A stretch of DNA of 64,000 nucleotides from Tatumella saanichensis (lineage in GTDB: Bacteria > Pseudomonadota > Gammaproteobacteria > Enterobacterales > Enterobacteriaceae), in assembly GCF_000439375.1 (NCBI RefSeq), contig NZ_ATMI01000031.1, positions 1-64,000 of the forward strand. The letters run 5' to 3'. Made by a program: the position numbers and the translations under genes. Each line of letters starts with the position of its first letter. Within the stretch, counting starts at the first letter, position 1. Positions 9,495-18,507 of this stretch are shown here, in pieces. Below the pieces are notes generated by a model, which saw nothing but the letters and a program-made list of their open reading frames with translations, ran no database searches and was not told the DNA's origin.

Positions 9495-10304
9495 CTATTT
9501 CCCATGCGCCACATTATTCATTCTCAATCCGTCCCAGATTCGACTATGATAATCATGGAATTCTGGCGCTCCTCGCGCAGAGACGGCTGTCCTAGGTCCC
9601 GGAGTGGTAAGATCGATTTTTTGTTCCATCACAATTTTTGCAGGCCGGCCTCCCAGCAGTACGACTCGGTCACTCATCGCAATCGCTTCATCGATATCAT
9701 GAGTCACTAGGATCACACTGGTTTCCCCGCTTTTCGTCAGGTTCATCACATCATCTTCCAGCATCAATCGTGTTTCATAGTCCAGCGCTGAAAAAGGTTC
9801 ATCCAGTAAAATCACTGTCGGATCGCACAACAGCGTACGGGTCAGTGCAACCCTTTGCTTCATGCCACCGGAAAGTGAAGAAGGATAGGCATTTTCTACT
9901 GAGGAAAGGCCATAACGGTCCAGCATCACCATGGCCCGTTGACGATCCTCAGGGGTAATTTTCCGATAGAGTTCGATACCTAATAAGGCATTATCTAAAA
10001 TCGTCCGCCAGGGTAATAACAGATCTTTTTGCAACATATAGGCTATCCGGCCAATAGCGCCATTTTTGGCGGGACCAAGTACCACACTGCCGGAACTAGG
10101 TTTAAGCAACCCTGAAATAAGGTTAAATAATGTACTTTTCCCTGCACCACTGCGGCCTACAATTGCCACAATTTCACCGGGTTTGACAACAAAATTTAGA
10201 AACTGGAAAAGACGTAACTCTTCACCGTTATCCAATACAAAATGATGGCTTAGCTGATTTATCTCCAGAGGATACGGAGCCCCGGATTCCTGCAAATGAC
10301 TCAT
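9495..10304 (-). CDS. ABC transporter ATP-binding protein (SsuB/TauB-like)
   Basis: A 269-residue ATPase. Walker A GRSGAGKST, signature LSGGMKQRVALTRTLL, Walker B VILLDEPFSALD and the switch His in LVTHDIDEA are all intact. The start at 10304 (MSHLQESGAPYPLEINQL) was chosen because GAGAAATA precedes it; the frame is open to 10370, but that stretch overlaps the sigma-54 promoter match. It is the first gene of the operon ATPase-permease-binding protein-amidase-allD. Confidence 0.9.
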   Translation of the reverse strand: MSHLQESGAPYPLEINQLSHHFVLDNGEELRLFQFLNFVVKPGEIVAIVGRSGAGKSTLFNLISGLLKPSSGSVVLGPAKNGAIGRIAYMLQKDLLLPWRTILDNALLGIELYRKITPEDRQRAMVMLDRYGLSSVENAYPSSLSGGMKQRVALTRTLLCDPTVILLDEPFSALDYETRLMLEDDVMNLTKSGETSVILVTHDIDEAIAMSDRVVLLGGRPAKIVMEQKIDLTTPGPRTAVSARGAPEFHDYHSRIWDGLRMNNVAHGK

Positions 10305-10353
10305 TATTTCTCTGCCCCATAACTGTCTGTAAACTGTTTTTATTTCTATGTTA

Positions 10354-10369
10354 TGCATTTGACATGCCA
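10354..10369 (-). promoter_or_regulatory. candidate sigma-54 (-24/-12) promoter
   Basis: Read on the - strand this is TGGCATGTCAAATGCA, with exact GG-N10-GC spacing and a TGGCA -24 box. It lies about 50 bp upstream of the ATPase start at 10304. Confidence 0.6.
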
Positions 10370-10455
10370 ACAGTTATTTTTTTATTTTTGTCATTAACAA
10401 ACAATAACTTAAATTAAAGCACCGACAGCAGTCAAAAGACTATATTTATTGAACG

Positions 10456-10470
10456 TCACTTAATTGGTGC
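10456..10470 (-). promoter_or_regulatory. candidate NtrC binding site
   Basis: TCACTTAATTGGTGC matches the glnA NtrC site GCACTATATTGGTGC at 12 of 15 bases. It lies about 90 bp upstream of the -24/-12 match on the transporter-operon side. Confidence 0.5.
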
Positions 10471-11137
10471 AAGGATGTAGAGCAATAGTCATACCGATGA
10501 GGACAAGACCCCGTTTAAAATACAAAAAACAGATATTTGATTGATACATCCATTAGAAAAATGAATAGCGTAGAATTATTTCTTTCGTTAATGCTTTTCA
10601 ATGAACGTGAGAGCCCTAATATGGCTAATTAGACCCGTTAGCAAACGAACTCTCCTGCCCCTTTGCGTGAGTTGAATAAATCGTTGAGTCCGTCGTCCTT
10701 TATGCTTATCTGTATAAGCTTTATTTGCCATGCCGGATAAACGGCCCAACTCGTGGCCTCTTTGCTGAGTGTTAATTGATGGGTAGCCTAATGCAGGAAC
10801 CGGGTTGTTCAGCGACTCCGATGGGGCTTTAAAAGGGCCTGGATGGCGCAATACCAGTGATATGGCACCCTATTGCAACACAGTAGGCGGTGGTAAAAAG
10901 GCGAGTAACTTGTATACTTCCCGGCTTTCACTGGCGAAAGGGGTTAATCGGCGAAACAGTGCTGATTTAGCCTGACATCTCGATGATAAAGACATCCGTA
11001 AATGTCTGCTATGCTGTAGTCAGCTTAGATTGTCCTCGGAACGGCCTGATCCCCTTGCCACACCAATACTTATTAGCCTGACTGCCCACCTTGACAGAAA
11101 AGGCATAACACCTAATATTCCCTGCATCAGGATACTT

Positions 11138-12343
11138 ATGTCTGAGACGACTTCGCAGCCGCATACCTCGCTACCGGTGACCGGTATGCCTTTTGTACTG
11201 ATCCTCAGTGCATTGATGGCGTTCACCTCGCTGTCCACCGATATTTATCTGCCCGCACTACCTGCGATGGGTAAAGAGCTACACGGCAATGCCGAACTGA
11301 CTATCACCGGCTTTCTGCTGGGATTTTGTATTGCCCAACTGTTTTGGGGACCGGTCAGCGATCATTTCGGCCGACGTAAGCCTTTATTCATTGGAATGTT
11401 GCTGTATATCGTCGGTTCAGTCGGTTGTGCGCTGTCTACCGACATCAGCCATATCGTTTTCTGGCGGGTATTCCAGGCGCTGGGAGCCTGTACTGGGCCG
11501 ATGCTGGCGCGGGCAATGATCCGTGATCTGTTCACCCGCACCCGTGCGGCACAGATGTTGTCGGTATTGATGATGATTATGGCAGTGGCACCGATCGCTG
11601 GCCCACTGATTGGCGGTCAGATCATTGCGTTTGCCTCTTGGCATGCCATATTTTGGTTACTAGCGTTCCTCGGCACCTTGATGCTGATTTCGTTGTACTG
11701 GCTACCGGAAACATTGCCAGTGGGGAAACGTGTAAAAGCCTCGCCACTAAAGGCATTGAAGAATTATGCCCTGCTGGTACGCAATACGGTGTTTATGCGC
11801 TTTACACTCTGTTTAGCCTTTTACTATGTTGGCGTGTATGCCTTTGTGGCGGGTTCGCCGTTTGTCTATATCAGGTACTTTGATATTAATCCGCAGTATT
11901 ATGGGGGGTTATTTGCCGTCAATATTGTCGGTATGGTGTGCGTCAGTCAAGCAAACCGTCATCTGGTGCGTCATTACCCGTTAGAGAAGCTGTTGAAAAT
12001 TGCCGCCATCATTGCGGCGGTCGCAGCGACGATACTGGCATTCTCTTCGTTCACTCATATCGGCGGTGTGGTATTAGTGGTGCTCTCGGTGCTGGTCTAT
12101 TTCTCGATGAATGGCATCATCGCTGCCGGTTCCACCGCCGCCGCACTCGACCATGCAGAGGGGATCACCGGTTCAGCCTCTGCACTGATCGGTTCTTTGC
12201 AGTACGGTAGCGGTATTATTTCATCGTTATTGCTGGCGGCTTTTAACAGCGGTACTGCTTGGACCATGGGCTGGATCATCTGGGTGTTTACTTTAGCCAG
12301 CCTAGTGATGGCATTGACTACTCGTAACAGTAGCCATCACTAA
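11138..12343 (+). CDS. Bcr/CflA-family drug efflux MFS transporter
   Basis: A 401-residue, 12-helix proton-driven exporter. The opening FTSLSTDIYLPALPAM block and the FLLGFCIAQLFWGPVSDHFGRRKP motif A are hallmarks of the Bcr/CflA (DHA1) group, which exports bicyclomycin, chloramphenicol and other small molecules. ATG 11138 follows AGGA (about 11129), although the frame is open back to 11030. The gene is monocistronic, with a hairpin between it and the convergent MFS gene. The substrate is unknown. Confidence 0.88.
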   Translation: MSETTSQPHTSLPVTGMPFVLILSALMAFTSLSTDIYLPALPAMGKELHGNAELTITGFLLGFCIAQLFWGPVSDHFGRRKPLFIGMLLYIVGSVGCALSTDISHIVFWRVFQALGACTGPMLARAMIRDLFTRTRAAQMLSVLMMIMAVAPIAGPLIGGQIIAFASWHAIFWLLAFLGTLMLISLYWLPETLPVGKRVKASPLKALKNYALLVRNTVFMRFTLCLAFYYVGVYAFVAGSPFVYIRYFDINPQYYGGLFAVNIVGMVCVSQANRHLVRHYPLEKLLKIAAIIAAVAATILAFSSFTHIGGVVLVVLSVLVYFSMNGIIAAGSTAAALDHAEGITGSASALIGSLQYGSGIISSLLLAAFNSGTAWTMGWIIWVFTLASLVMALTTRNSSHH

Positions 12344-12349
12344 AGCGTA

Positions 12350-12371
12350 GCCGGCCAAATGATTGGCCGGC
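12350..12371. terminator. hairpin between convergent MFS genes
   Basis: Perfect 9-base arms GCCGGCCAA and TTGGCCGGC with a 4-base loop lie between two convergent stop codons. There is no T-run on either side. Confidence 0.6.
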
Positions 12372-12382
12372 ATACCCGCTTA

Positions 12383-13834
12383 TCAGTCAGCGGCGGCAAC
12401 CGTTGGCCGGCTGTCAGCATGGCTTTGCGCTAATTGTAAACCACGGCGCTTGATAAGGGTCAACAGCGCCAATAACAGCATGACTCCCGCCTCCGCGATT
12501 AAGAAACCGATCATGGCATCAGCATAACTGCCGTTGGTGCTGTGATGCAGATGTTGATACAGCACGCCGGCCAATGCCGGGCCTAACCCCAGCGTGGCCT
12601 GTTGCAAAGTGCTTAAAATAGCACTACCGGCTCCAGCATCCGCAGTGGCAATATCCCGCATACCAATACGGTAGAAAGCATTAACAATCACTGCCTGGCC
12701 CACGCCCATTAACAAGGTTCCTGGAGCGATGGAAAACACAGTTAACTGGCTTTGCTGCCAGTACAGGGTGGCAATTAACAGCGCGACTCCGCTAATCTGA
12801 ATCAGGATCCCCACCAGTAGAACCGGTGGCAAGCTAAAGCGGGCAATCAAACGGGGGGCATACAGGGCGGACAGAAAATAGGAAATCCCCAGCACCACAA
12901 AACTGTTACCGGAATCCAGTGGCCCCATACCAGCTCCTGCCTGTAGGGTGAGCGCCATACAGAACATAAACCCTGACCAGCAACTGAAAAACATAGCCGC
13001 AATCAGCAGGCTAAACCGTACCCCGGGCAGTGCCAGCAATCGCGGTGGCAATAACGGTTTAAGTCCTTTCTTCTGCTGCTGGAGGGCATTGATGCCCAAC
13101 AGTACTGTCAATGGGATCACCGCTAACAATGAGACAAAGGTTGCCGCTGGCCAGTGCAGCACCGGCCCCAAAGCCAATGGAAATAACAGGCAGCAAAGGA
13201 TCAACGCCAGCAGTAACGTCCCTTGCCCATCAATACGTGAGCGGCTGACGCTGCGGGTTTCAGGAATGACCTGGATACTGAACGCCAGTACCAGCAAACA
13301 GACCGGTACATTGATGAAAAAGGCATTACGCCAGCCTAGCCCGGCAATATCTGCCGATACCAGCCAGCCGCCCCCTACTTGGCCGATGATAAAGGCGATC
13401 CCACCGATACCACTGTACAGGCTGATCGCCCTCGCATGTGCTTTACCACTTAGGGTGACATGCAAGGTGGCTAGAATTTGCGGCACGATCAGCGCCGCGC
13501 CGATCCCCTGAATGGTGCGGGAGATCAGTAACGCAGTAACCGAGCCCGCCAACCCGCAGAACAGTGAGGCAATGCCGAAAATTACGACCCCACTGAGCAG
13601 CATTTTACGGCGACCGTAGTTATCCCCGAGTTTACTGCCCACCGCTAGACAAACGGCGAACGCCACCCCGTACAGGGCAACGATCAGCTCAAGGTCGGTT
13701 GGGGTACTGGCCAACGATTGGGTGATCGACTCTAGGGCAACATTGGTGATAGAGGTGTCAATTAACGGCAACATTTGGGCCGTAAGTAACAGGATCAGTC
13801 CGGCTGTGCCGGGTGAAGCAGGTGCGGCTTTCAT
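12383..13834 (-). CDS. DHA2-family (EmrB/QacA-like) 14-helix MFS transporter
   Basis: A 483-residue drug:proton antiporter-like protein. The N-terminal LIDTSITNVALESITQSL block and KLGDNYGRRKM motif A are typical of DHA2 pumps. About 14 hydrophobic helices are seen, ending in LLALLTLIKRR. It diverges from an XRE-type regulator gene, which probably controls it. The substrate is unknown. Confidence 0.88.
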   Translation of the reverse strand: MKAAPASPGTAGLILLLTAQMLPLIDTSITNVALESITQSLASTPTDLELIVALYGVAFAVCLAVGSKLGDNYGRRKMLLSGVVIFGIASLFCGLAGSVTALLISRTIQGIGAALIVPQILATLHVTLSGKAHARAISLYSGIGGIAFIIGQVGGGWLVSADIAGLGWRNAFFINVPVCLLVLAFSIQVIPETRSVSRSRIDGQGTLLLALILCCLLFPLALGPVLHWPAATFVSLLAVIPLTVLLGINALQQQKKGLKPLLPPRLLALPGVRFSLLIAAMFFSCWSGFMFCMALTLQAGAGMGPLDSGNSFVVLGISYFLSALYAPRLIARFSLPPVLLVGILIQISGVALLIATLYWQQSQLTVFSIAPGTLLMGVGQAVIVNAFYRIGMRDIATADAGAGSAILSTLQQATLGLGPALAGVLYQHLHHSTNGSYADAMIGFLIAEAGVMLLLALLTLIKRRGLQLAQSHADSRPTVAAAD

Positions 13835-13892
13835 TGAAGCTCCGTTGCGATTTTAATATTCTGGGCCTAGTATTCAGTATTCTTTAAACCGG

Positions 13893-13916
13893 TACCAGTT
13901 CCTATTTATACTGGTA
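13893..13916. promoter_or_regulatory. inverted-repeat candidate operator
   Basis: TACCAGT and ACTGGTA, separated by 10 bases, lie in the 108-bp divergent region between the DHA2 pump and the XRE regulator. The position suits a shared operator for that regulator. Confidence 0.4.
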
Positions 13917-13942
13917 TTGGGACTACTATGCAGGAGGGAAAC

Positions 13943-14818
13943 TTGTCTCTGCTATCTGATGCGATACCCCGCACCGAGGCTGAACCACGCCAACAGCTGG
14001 CGGCTTTTTTACGTACCCGCCGCGAGAGCCTTGACCCACAGCGACTAGGGCTACCCCGTACTGGCCGCCGCCGAACGCCAGGCCTACGCCGAGAAGAGGT
14101 TGCGATGCTGGCGGATGTCGGCGTTACCTGGTACACCTGGCTGGAACAGGGGCGAGAGATGAAACCCTCTGCGGCAGTATTGGCCGCTATCAGTCAGGCC
14201 TTACAGTGCAGCGCAGCAGAAACACGCCATCTTTTCTTATTGGCCGGATTGCCGGTACCCGATATGCCGCAGGTTGTCCAATGCCAGCAGGCCGGCCCGG
14301 CGGCACAGCGCTTACTGACTTCCTTGATGCCTAACCCGGCACTATTGCAGAAACCTAATTTCGATATCATTGGCTTCAATCCGGCGTTCTGCCAACTGAT
14401 GGGAGTGGACCTGCAACAGGTGCCGACCGAAGACAGAAACTGTATCTATCAGTATCTCACCAACCCTTGCTGGCGCAGTCGACTCCAAGATGAACAGACT
14501 TTGTTGTCATTATACGTGGCATATTTCCGTTCTGGGATGGCGGAATATCGTGGCGATCCCCGTTGGGAAGGGTTGCTTGAGCGCTTTTTTGATGTTTCTC
14601 CCGAGTTTCGCCGACTTTGGCAGCAGCAGTACGAGATCCGCAATCTCGAAAACCACATCAAGCAATTTCATCACCCACAGTTGGGAGCCATCACCCTGCA
14701 ACTGATGAACTGGTTTTCGGCTCCACGAGATGGCTCGAGGTTAATGGTTTATCTGCCGGTAGATGAGCAGGGAGAACAGAGTCTGTCAGCACTGACACAA
14801 CTGCCATTATCAGGCTGA
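13943..14818 (+). CDS. XRE-family transcriptional regulator with MmyB-like domain
   Basis: A 291-residue regulator. Residues about 10-90 form an HTH_31-type helix-turn-helix (LAAFLRTRRESLDPQRLGL..GRRRTPGLRREEVA..GVTWYTWLEQGR), and the rest is the MmyB-like ligand-binding domain. A TTG start at 13943 is preferred over ATG 13928 because the AGGAGGG Shine-Dalgarno (13932-13938) sits just ahead of it and would lie inside the coding region if ATG were used. It is divergent from the DHA2 pump, so likely its local regulator. Confidence 0.85.
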   Translation: MSLLSDAIPRTEAEPRQQLAAFLRTRRESLDPQRLGLPRTGRRRTPGLRREEVAMLADVGVTWYTWLEQGREMKPSAAVLAAISQALQCSAAETRHLFLLAGLPVPDMPQVVQCQQAGPAAQRLLTSLMPNPALLQKPNFDIIGFNPAFCQLMGVDLQQVPTEDRNCIYQYLTNPCWRSRLQDEQTLLSLYVAYFRSGMAEYRGDPRWEGLLERFFDVSPEFRRLWQQQYEIRNLENHIKQFHHPQLGAITLQLMNWFSAPRDGSRLMVYLPVDEQGEQSLSALTQLPLSG

Positions 14819-14827
14819 GTAAAAGGA

Positions 14828-15631
14828 TCAGACATGGAAACTGCTGTCCGCCACATCGGTGATAAACATGTGCCCGGGTGCATGGCTGATGGCAAAGGGT
14901 ACTTTAGAGGCCATAACTGCCGCCTGTGGCGTGACACCGCAGGCCCAGAATACCGGGATCTCCCCCGGCCGAATTTGCGGAATATCACCAAAATCGGGGC
15001 GTGAGATATCGGTGACCCCCAGCGCTTGCGGATCGCCGATATGTACCGGTTTGCCGTGTACCGCCGGATAACGACCCGTGATAGCCACGGCGTCAGCCAC
15101 CTGATGGGCGGGGATTGGGCGCATCGAGACCACCATATTACCCTGTAGCTTGCCCGCCGGACGGCAGGCACGGTTGGTCAGGTACATAGGAACGTTACTG
15201 CCAGTGGTGATATGACGGATCTCAATACCCGCTTCCATCAACGGTGTTTCAAAGGTAAAACTGCAGCCAATCAGAAATGTCACCAGGTCGGGATGCTGCT
15301 GCCACAATGCGGAGGCATCGCCGACTTCTTGATCGAGTTTGCCGTCACGCCATACTCGGTACAACGGAATATCACGACTGATATCCGCCCCGCTGGCCAA
15401 TACCGTGTCTGTTCGACCGGCTTCAATAACATCCAGCACCGGGCAGGACTGAGGATTGCGCTGCGCGTACAGCAGAAAATCCCACGCGTAATCTGCCGGT
15501 AAGGCAATCATATTGGCCTGGGTCATACCTGGGGCAACCCCGGCGGTGGGGGTGATTTTTCCGCCTCGATAGCCGTTACGTGCTATCTGGGCAGCAGTCA
15601 TCTTCTGCTGGAGCGTGTTTTGCAATGTCAT
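14828..15631 (-). CDS. DUF1445 putative hydro-lyase (YcsI-like)
   Basis: A 267-residue protein of the DUF1445 family (YcsI-like; related to the mitochondrial D-glutamate cyclase family). Recognisable blocks are the [23 protein letters not shown] start, [18 protein letters not shown], and the C-terminal [29 protein letters not shown]. In other bacteria, relatives lie next to oxoprolinase/allophanate-type genes. Here it follows an MFS transporter 79 bp upstream on the same strand, behind an NtrC/sigma-54-like promoter. A nitrogen-scavenging role for an imported lactam or amino-acid derivative is inferred. Confidence 0.85.
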   Translation of the reverse strand: MTLQNTLQQKMTAAQIARNGYRGGKITPTAGVAPGMTQANMIALPADYAWDFLLYAQRNPQSCPVLDVIEAGRTDTVLASGADISRDIPLYRVWRDGKLDQEVGDASALWQQHPDLVTFLIGCSFTFETPLMEAGIEIRHITTGSNVPMYLTNRACRPAGKLQGNMVVSMRPIPAHQVADAVAITGRYPAVHGKPVHIGDPQALGVTDISRPDFGDIPQIRPGEIPVFWACGVTPQAAVMASKVPFAISHAPGHMFITDVADSSFHV

Positions 15632-15709
15632 GTGCTGTTCCTCAGAGGGTCGCCCGCCAGTATTGTGACGGGCAGATGTGCCGCATGGGCTGTCGACCTA
15701 AAGACGCAA

Positions 15710-16963
15710 TCAGTGCTTACCGTCTTCCAGCACTTTGCCGCGGGTTTCTGGCAGCGCCAGACATGCAATGATCACCAGCAGGTATGAGCCGCCGGCCATA
15801 TAGCCAATCGCGGTCCCAAGCGGCATATGATTACTCAGTGTACCGATCATCCCTGGGAAAATAGCCCCGACTGCGCGACCAAAGTTATAGCAAAAGCCCT
15901 GACCTGACCCACGGATATGACCAGGATAGAGTTCACTCAAGTAGGCCCCCATGCCGGAAAAGATCCCTGACAGAAAGAAGCCCAGCGGGAAGCCCAAGAT
16001 CAACATCATCTCATTCGTCACCGGCAGTAAGGTATAACTGACTACTAGCAGGATAGCGCACACGGCAAACAGGATAAAACAGCGGCGGCGGCCGATAGCA
16101 TCCGAGGCCCAAGCGCTGGTCAGATACCCGGCGAAGGAACCACAAATTAGGACCACCAAATAACCGCTGGTATTGAGGACCGACAGGTGGCGCTCCACCT
16201 TGAGAAAGGTAGGTAGCCAGGTAGTCACCGCATAATAAGCGCCCTGCATACCGGTTGCCAGAAAACTGGCCAGTAAAGTGATGCGCAGCAGGCCTGGCCG
16301 GAAAATCTGCATAAAATTCTCTGGGGATGAGCCCTGCTCCTGCCGACGACGGCGGGTCTGCAGATAGACCTCAGGCTCCTGCAAAGTACGGCGCATAAAC
16401 ACTAACGCCAACGCCGGTAATGCTCCCACCCAGAACAAAAGTTTCCAGGCCAACTCTGCCGAAACGTTACTGAAGATCCCCCAATAGGCCAATGCGGCGA
16501 TAGCCCAACCCACAGCCCAGCTACTCTGTACCAGTCCGACGGCTTTGCCACGATGGCGAGCGCGGATCATTTCGGAAATCAGTACCGAACCGACCGACCA
16601 TTCACCGCCAAAGCCTAGCCCTTGCATCATACGGGTAAACATCAATTGTTCCGGCGAGTGAACAAAACCACTGCACAGGGTGAAAAAGCTGAACCATAAC
16701 ACGGTGACTTGTAGCATCTTCACTCGGCCATACTTGTCGGCCAAAATACCCGCCAGCCAACCGCCTACCGCAGAAGAGATCAATGCACCGGTAGCGATAT
16801 AACCCGCCTCGGTTTTGGTCATTCCCCATAAGGTGATAAAGGTTGGGATCATAAAGGTGTAAATCATCGAGTCGAAGGCATCGATGCCATACCCCATAAA
16901 GGCGGCGGTCAGCGCTTTACGCTCACCGCGATCAGTTTCCCTAAGCCACATAAAATTACTCAC
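15710..16963 (-). CDS. MFS transporter, metabolite:H+ symporter type
   Basis: A 417-residue, 12-helix importer resembling the NanT/AAHS-type symporters. Features are GYGIDAFDSMIYTFMIPTF, the motif A GGWLAGILADKYGRVKM, and FGGEWSVGSVLISEM. It is the first gene of a two-gene operon with the DUF1445 hydro-lyase, and both would be transcribed from the -24/-12 match near 17062-17077. The substrate is probably an organic acid or amino-acid derivative. Confidence 0.87.
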   Translation of the reverse strand: MSNFMWLRETDRGERKALTAAFMGYGIDAFDSMIYTFMIPTFITLWGMTKTEAGYIATGALISSAVGGWLAGILADKYGRVKMLQVTVLWFSFFTLCSGFVHSPEQLMFTRMMQGLGFGGEWSVGSVLISEMIRARHRGKAVGLVQSSWAVGWAIAALAYWGIFSNVSAELAWKLLFWVGALPALALVFMRRTLQEPEVYLQTRRRRQEQGSSPENFMQIFRPGLLRITLLASFLATGMQGAYYAVTTWLPTFLKVERHLSVLNTSGYLVVLICGSFAGYLTSAWASDAIGRRRCFILFAVCAILLVVSYTLLPVTNEMMLILGFPLGFFLSGIFSGMGAYLSELYPGHIRGSGQGFCYNFGRAVGAIFPGMIGTLSNHMPLGTAIGYMAGGSYLLVIIACLALPETRGKVLEDGKH

Positions 16964-17061
16964 TGCTAAAAAGTGTATTTCCGTACTGCCCTGTCGGCAG
17001 CACTCGTACGGGCAGGTATCTATAGTTATAAGGGGCTGTCCTGCTTCCGTGGGAGGTCAAA

Positions 17062-17077
17062 AGCAAAACTTATGCCA
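17062..17077 (-). promoter_or_regulatory. candidate sigma-54 (-24/-12) promoter
   Basis: On the - strand this reads TGGCATAAGTTTTGCT. It agrees with TGGCAC-N5-TTGCT at every defined base except one, with exact GG-N10-GC spacing. The predicted start near 17051 gives a leader of about 90 nt to the MFS start at 16963. Confidence 0.72.
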
Positions 17078-17184
17078 GCTTAGCAGGGAAGGGAAAGGAT
17101 GGCAGCGATGGGACTTCATCCGGTCCATGAGCAGCAGTCAACACGGTCTAGCGTTGCGGAGGCAGGATGGCCATCACTCATTTA

Positions 17185-17221
17185 GGGCACAATATTGGTG
17201 CAATGCACCAATATTGTGCCC
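17185..17221. promoter_or_regulatory. paired NtrC-like sites in a perfect palindrome
   Basis: Seventeen-base perfect arms with a 3-base centre. Each arm contains GCACAATATTGGTGC (17187-17201 on +, 17205-17219 on -), which matches the glnA NtrC site at 14 of 15 bases. It lies about 110-145 bp upstream of the -24/-12 promoter. It could also end the cbpAM transcript, but no T-run follows. Confidence 0.7.
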
Positions 17222-17278
17222 CAGTCTATTTCATGGCAACACATGAGTTTACGTTAATCGTTTATGATCACCATCCGC

Positions 17279-17581
17279 TCATTCAGAGGTAAAACGGGCC
17301 AAACGCTGACTAAGTTGACGGTTTTCACTATTCAGTCGATCGATCTGTTCCAATAACGACATCGCCACGGCGATCCCCGCCCACTCAATTTCTAACTCTT
17401 GGTGCAGGCGCCTGGCTCGTCGGCAGACGCGGATAGCACTGTCATCGAAATACCAATCCTGCTGGACCCCGTTAACCGGCTCAATCATGCCTAGCCCAAC
17501 AATTTCGTTCAGTTCCGGCGCGGTCAGCCCGGTGTGGAAACAAAATTCTGTGACGGTGAGATGAAGGGTGGTATGGCTCAT
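17279..17581 (-). CDS. cbpM: chaperone modulator CbpM
   Basis: A 100-residue MerR-like modulator that binds and inhibits CbpA. The sequence [33 protein letters not shown] fits the family, with a C-terminal coiled-coil ([19 protein letters not shown]). The start at 17581 overlaps the cbpA stop as ATGA, so translation is coupled. Length is as in E. coli CbpM. Confidence 0.93.
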   Translation of the reverse strand: MSHTTLHLTVTEFCFHTGLTAPELNEIVGLGMIEPVNGVQQDWYFDDSAIRVCRRARRLHQELEIEWAGIAVAMSLLEQIDRLNSENRQLSQRLARFTSE

Positions 17582-18507
17582 GATGATTCCCCCCATTGGT
17601 TTCGGGCATCGAATCCGGAGTGTGCTTGGGCCAGTTGTTGCCACAGCGCTTCACTCTGTGTATCGGGCTTAGGTGGCATCACGATCTTGATGACAGCATA
17701 GAGATCGCCTTGCCCTTTCTTGCTTTTCAACCCCTTGCCTTTGACCCGTAACCGTTGTCCCGCCTGACAACCCGCAGGCACGCTCAGTAAAATCGACCCA
17801 TCAAGAGTGGGTAACGATACTTTCGCCCCCAGCGCGGCTTCCCACGGGGCAAGGGGTAGGATGATTTCCAGATCATTCCCTGTCACATCAAATAATGGGT
17901 GCGGAGCAATGCGTATCACCAGATAAAGGTCTCCTGCAGGTGCGCCGTCGCTGCCTGGCTCACCTTGGCCTTTGAGACGGATTTTCTCGCCCTCGGCTAC
18001 CCCGGCAGGAATGGTCACTTTCAGGGTTTTACGGGTTTCACCGATAACGCTGCCGAAAGCATTGCGCTGCGGGAGGGTGAAAGAGAGCGTCCGTGTTTCA
18101 CCTCTTTGTGCTTCTTCAAGAAAAACAGCTACTTCCGTTTCGATGTCATGGCCGCGGCGCGGAGTCTGCTGGCGGGCTCGCTGGCCGAAGACCGAACTGA
18201 AAAAATCGGCATAGTCGGCAAAATCTTCAGCGGAGTCCGCAGAGTGATAGCCGCTGTCGCGTCCAGCACTGGTGCCATAGCGAGGGTCATTGCGGTGCTG
18301 CCAGAGGTGGTCATACTCCTCACGGCGCTGTGGATCTTTCAGCACTTCATAGGCTTCGGCGATTTCTTTAAATCTGGCTTCGGCTTCCGGTTCACTGCTG
18401 ACATCAGGGTGATATTTACGTGCCAGCCGCCGATAGGCGGTTTTAATGGCTTTAAGATCATCGGAGCGTTCCACCCCGAGAATGGCGTAGTAGTCCTTCA
18501 GTTCCAT
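17578..18507 (-). CDS. cbpA: curved DNA-binding protein / DnaJ-type co-chaperone CbpA
   Basis: A 309-residue DnaJ homologue. The J-domain (residues 1-70) contains the HPD motif in RKYHPDVS. A Gly/Ser-rich linker follows, then two C-terminal beta-domains ([42 protein letters not shown]). It lacks the DnaJ zinc-finger cysteines, as CbpA should. It stimulates DnaK and binds curved DNA in the nucleoid. It forms an operon with cbpM. An AGGAA lies upstream of ATG 18507. Confidence 0.95.
   Translation of the reverse strand: MELKDYYAILGVERSDDLKAIKTAYRRLARKYHPDVSSEPEAEARFKEIAEAYEVLKDPQRREEYDHLWQHRNDPRYGTSAGRDSGYHSADSAEDFADYADFFSSVFGQRARQQTPRRGHDIETEVAVFLEEAQRGETRTLSFTLPQRNAFGSVIGETRKTLKVTIPAGVAEGEKIRLKGQGEPGSDGAPAGDLYLVIRIAPHPLFDVTGNDLEIILPLAPWEAALGAKVSLPTLDGSILLSVPAGCQAGQRLRVKGKGLKSKKGQGDLYAVIKIVMPPKPDTQSEALWQQLAQAHSGFDARNQWGESS

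Larger units (their letters stand above)
10305..11137. other. long intergenic region
   Basis: About 830 bp with no convincing gene. The 10354-10470 part carries the NtrC/sigma-54-like elements of the transporter operon. An 87-residue - strand frame (10588-10851) is basic and unlike any family I know, and has no clear ribosome binding site. The 3' end is the leader of the Bcr-type gene. Confidence 0.5.
16964..17278. other. intergenic regulatory region of the MFS/DUF1445 operon
   Basis: About 315 bp with no gene, holding a -24/-12 promoter match and a perfect long palindrome that reads as paired NtrC sites (both listed separately). Confidence 0.7.

Noticed and set aside
10588-10851. An 87-residue - strand frame in the long gap before the Bcr-type gene
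   Set aside because: No Shine-Dalgarno, strongly basic and no similarity I recognise; judged chance or remnant.
12948-13511. A 187-residue + strand frame
   Set aside because: It is antisense to the DHA2 transporter and has low-complexity Ser/Pro/Arg composition typical of shadow frames.
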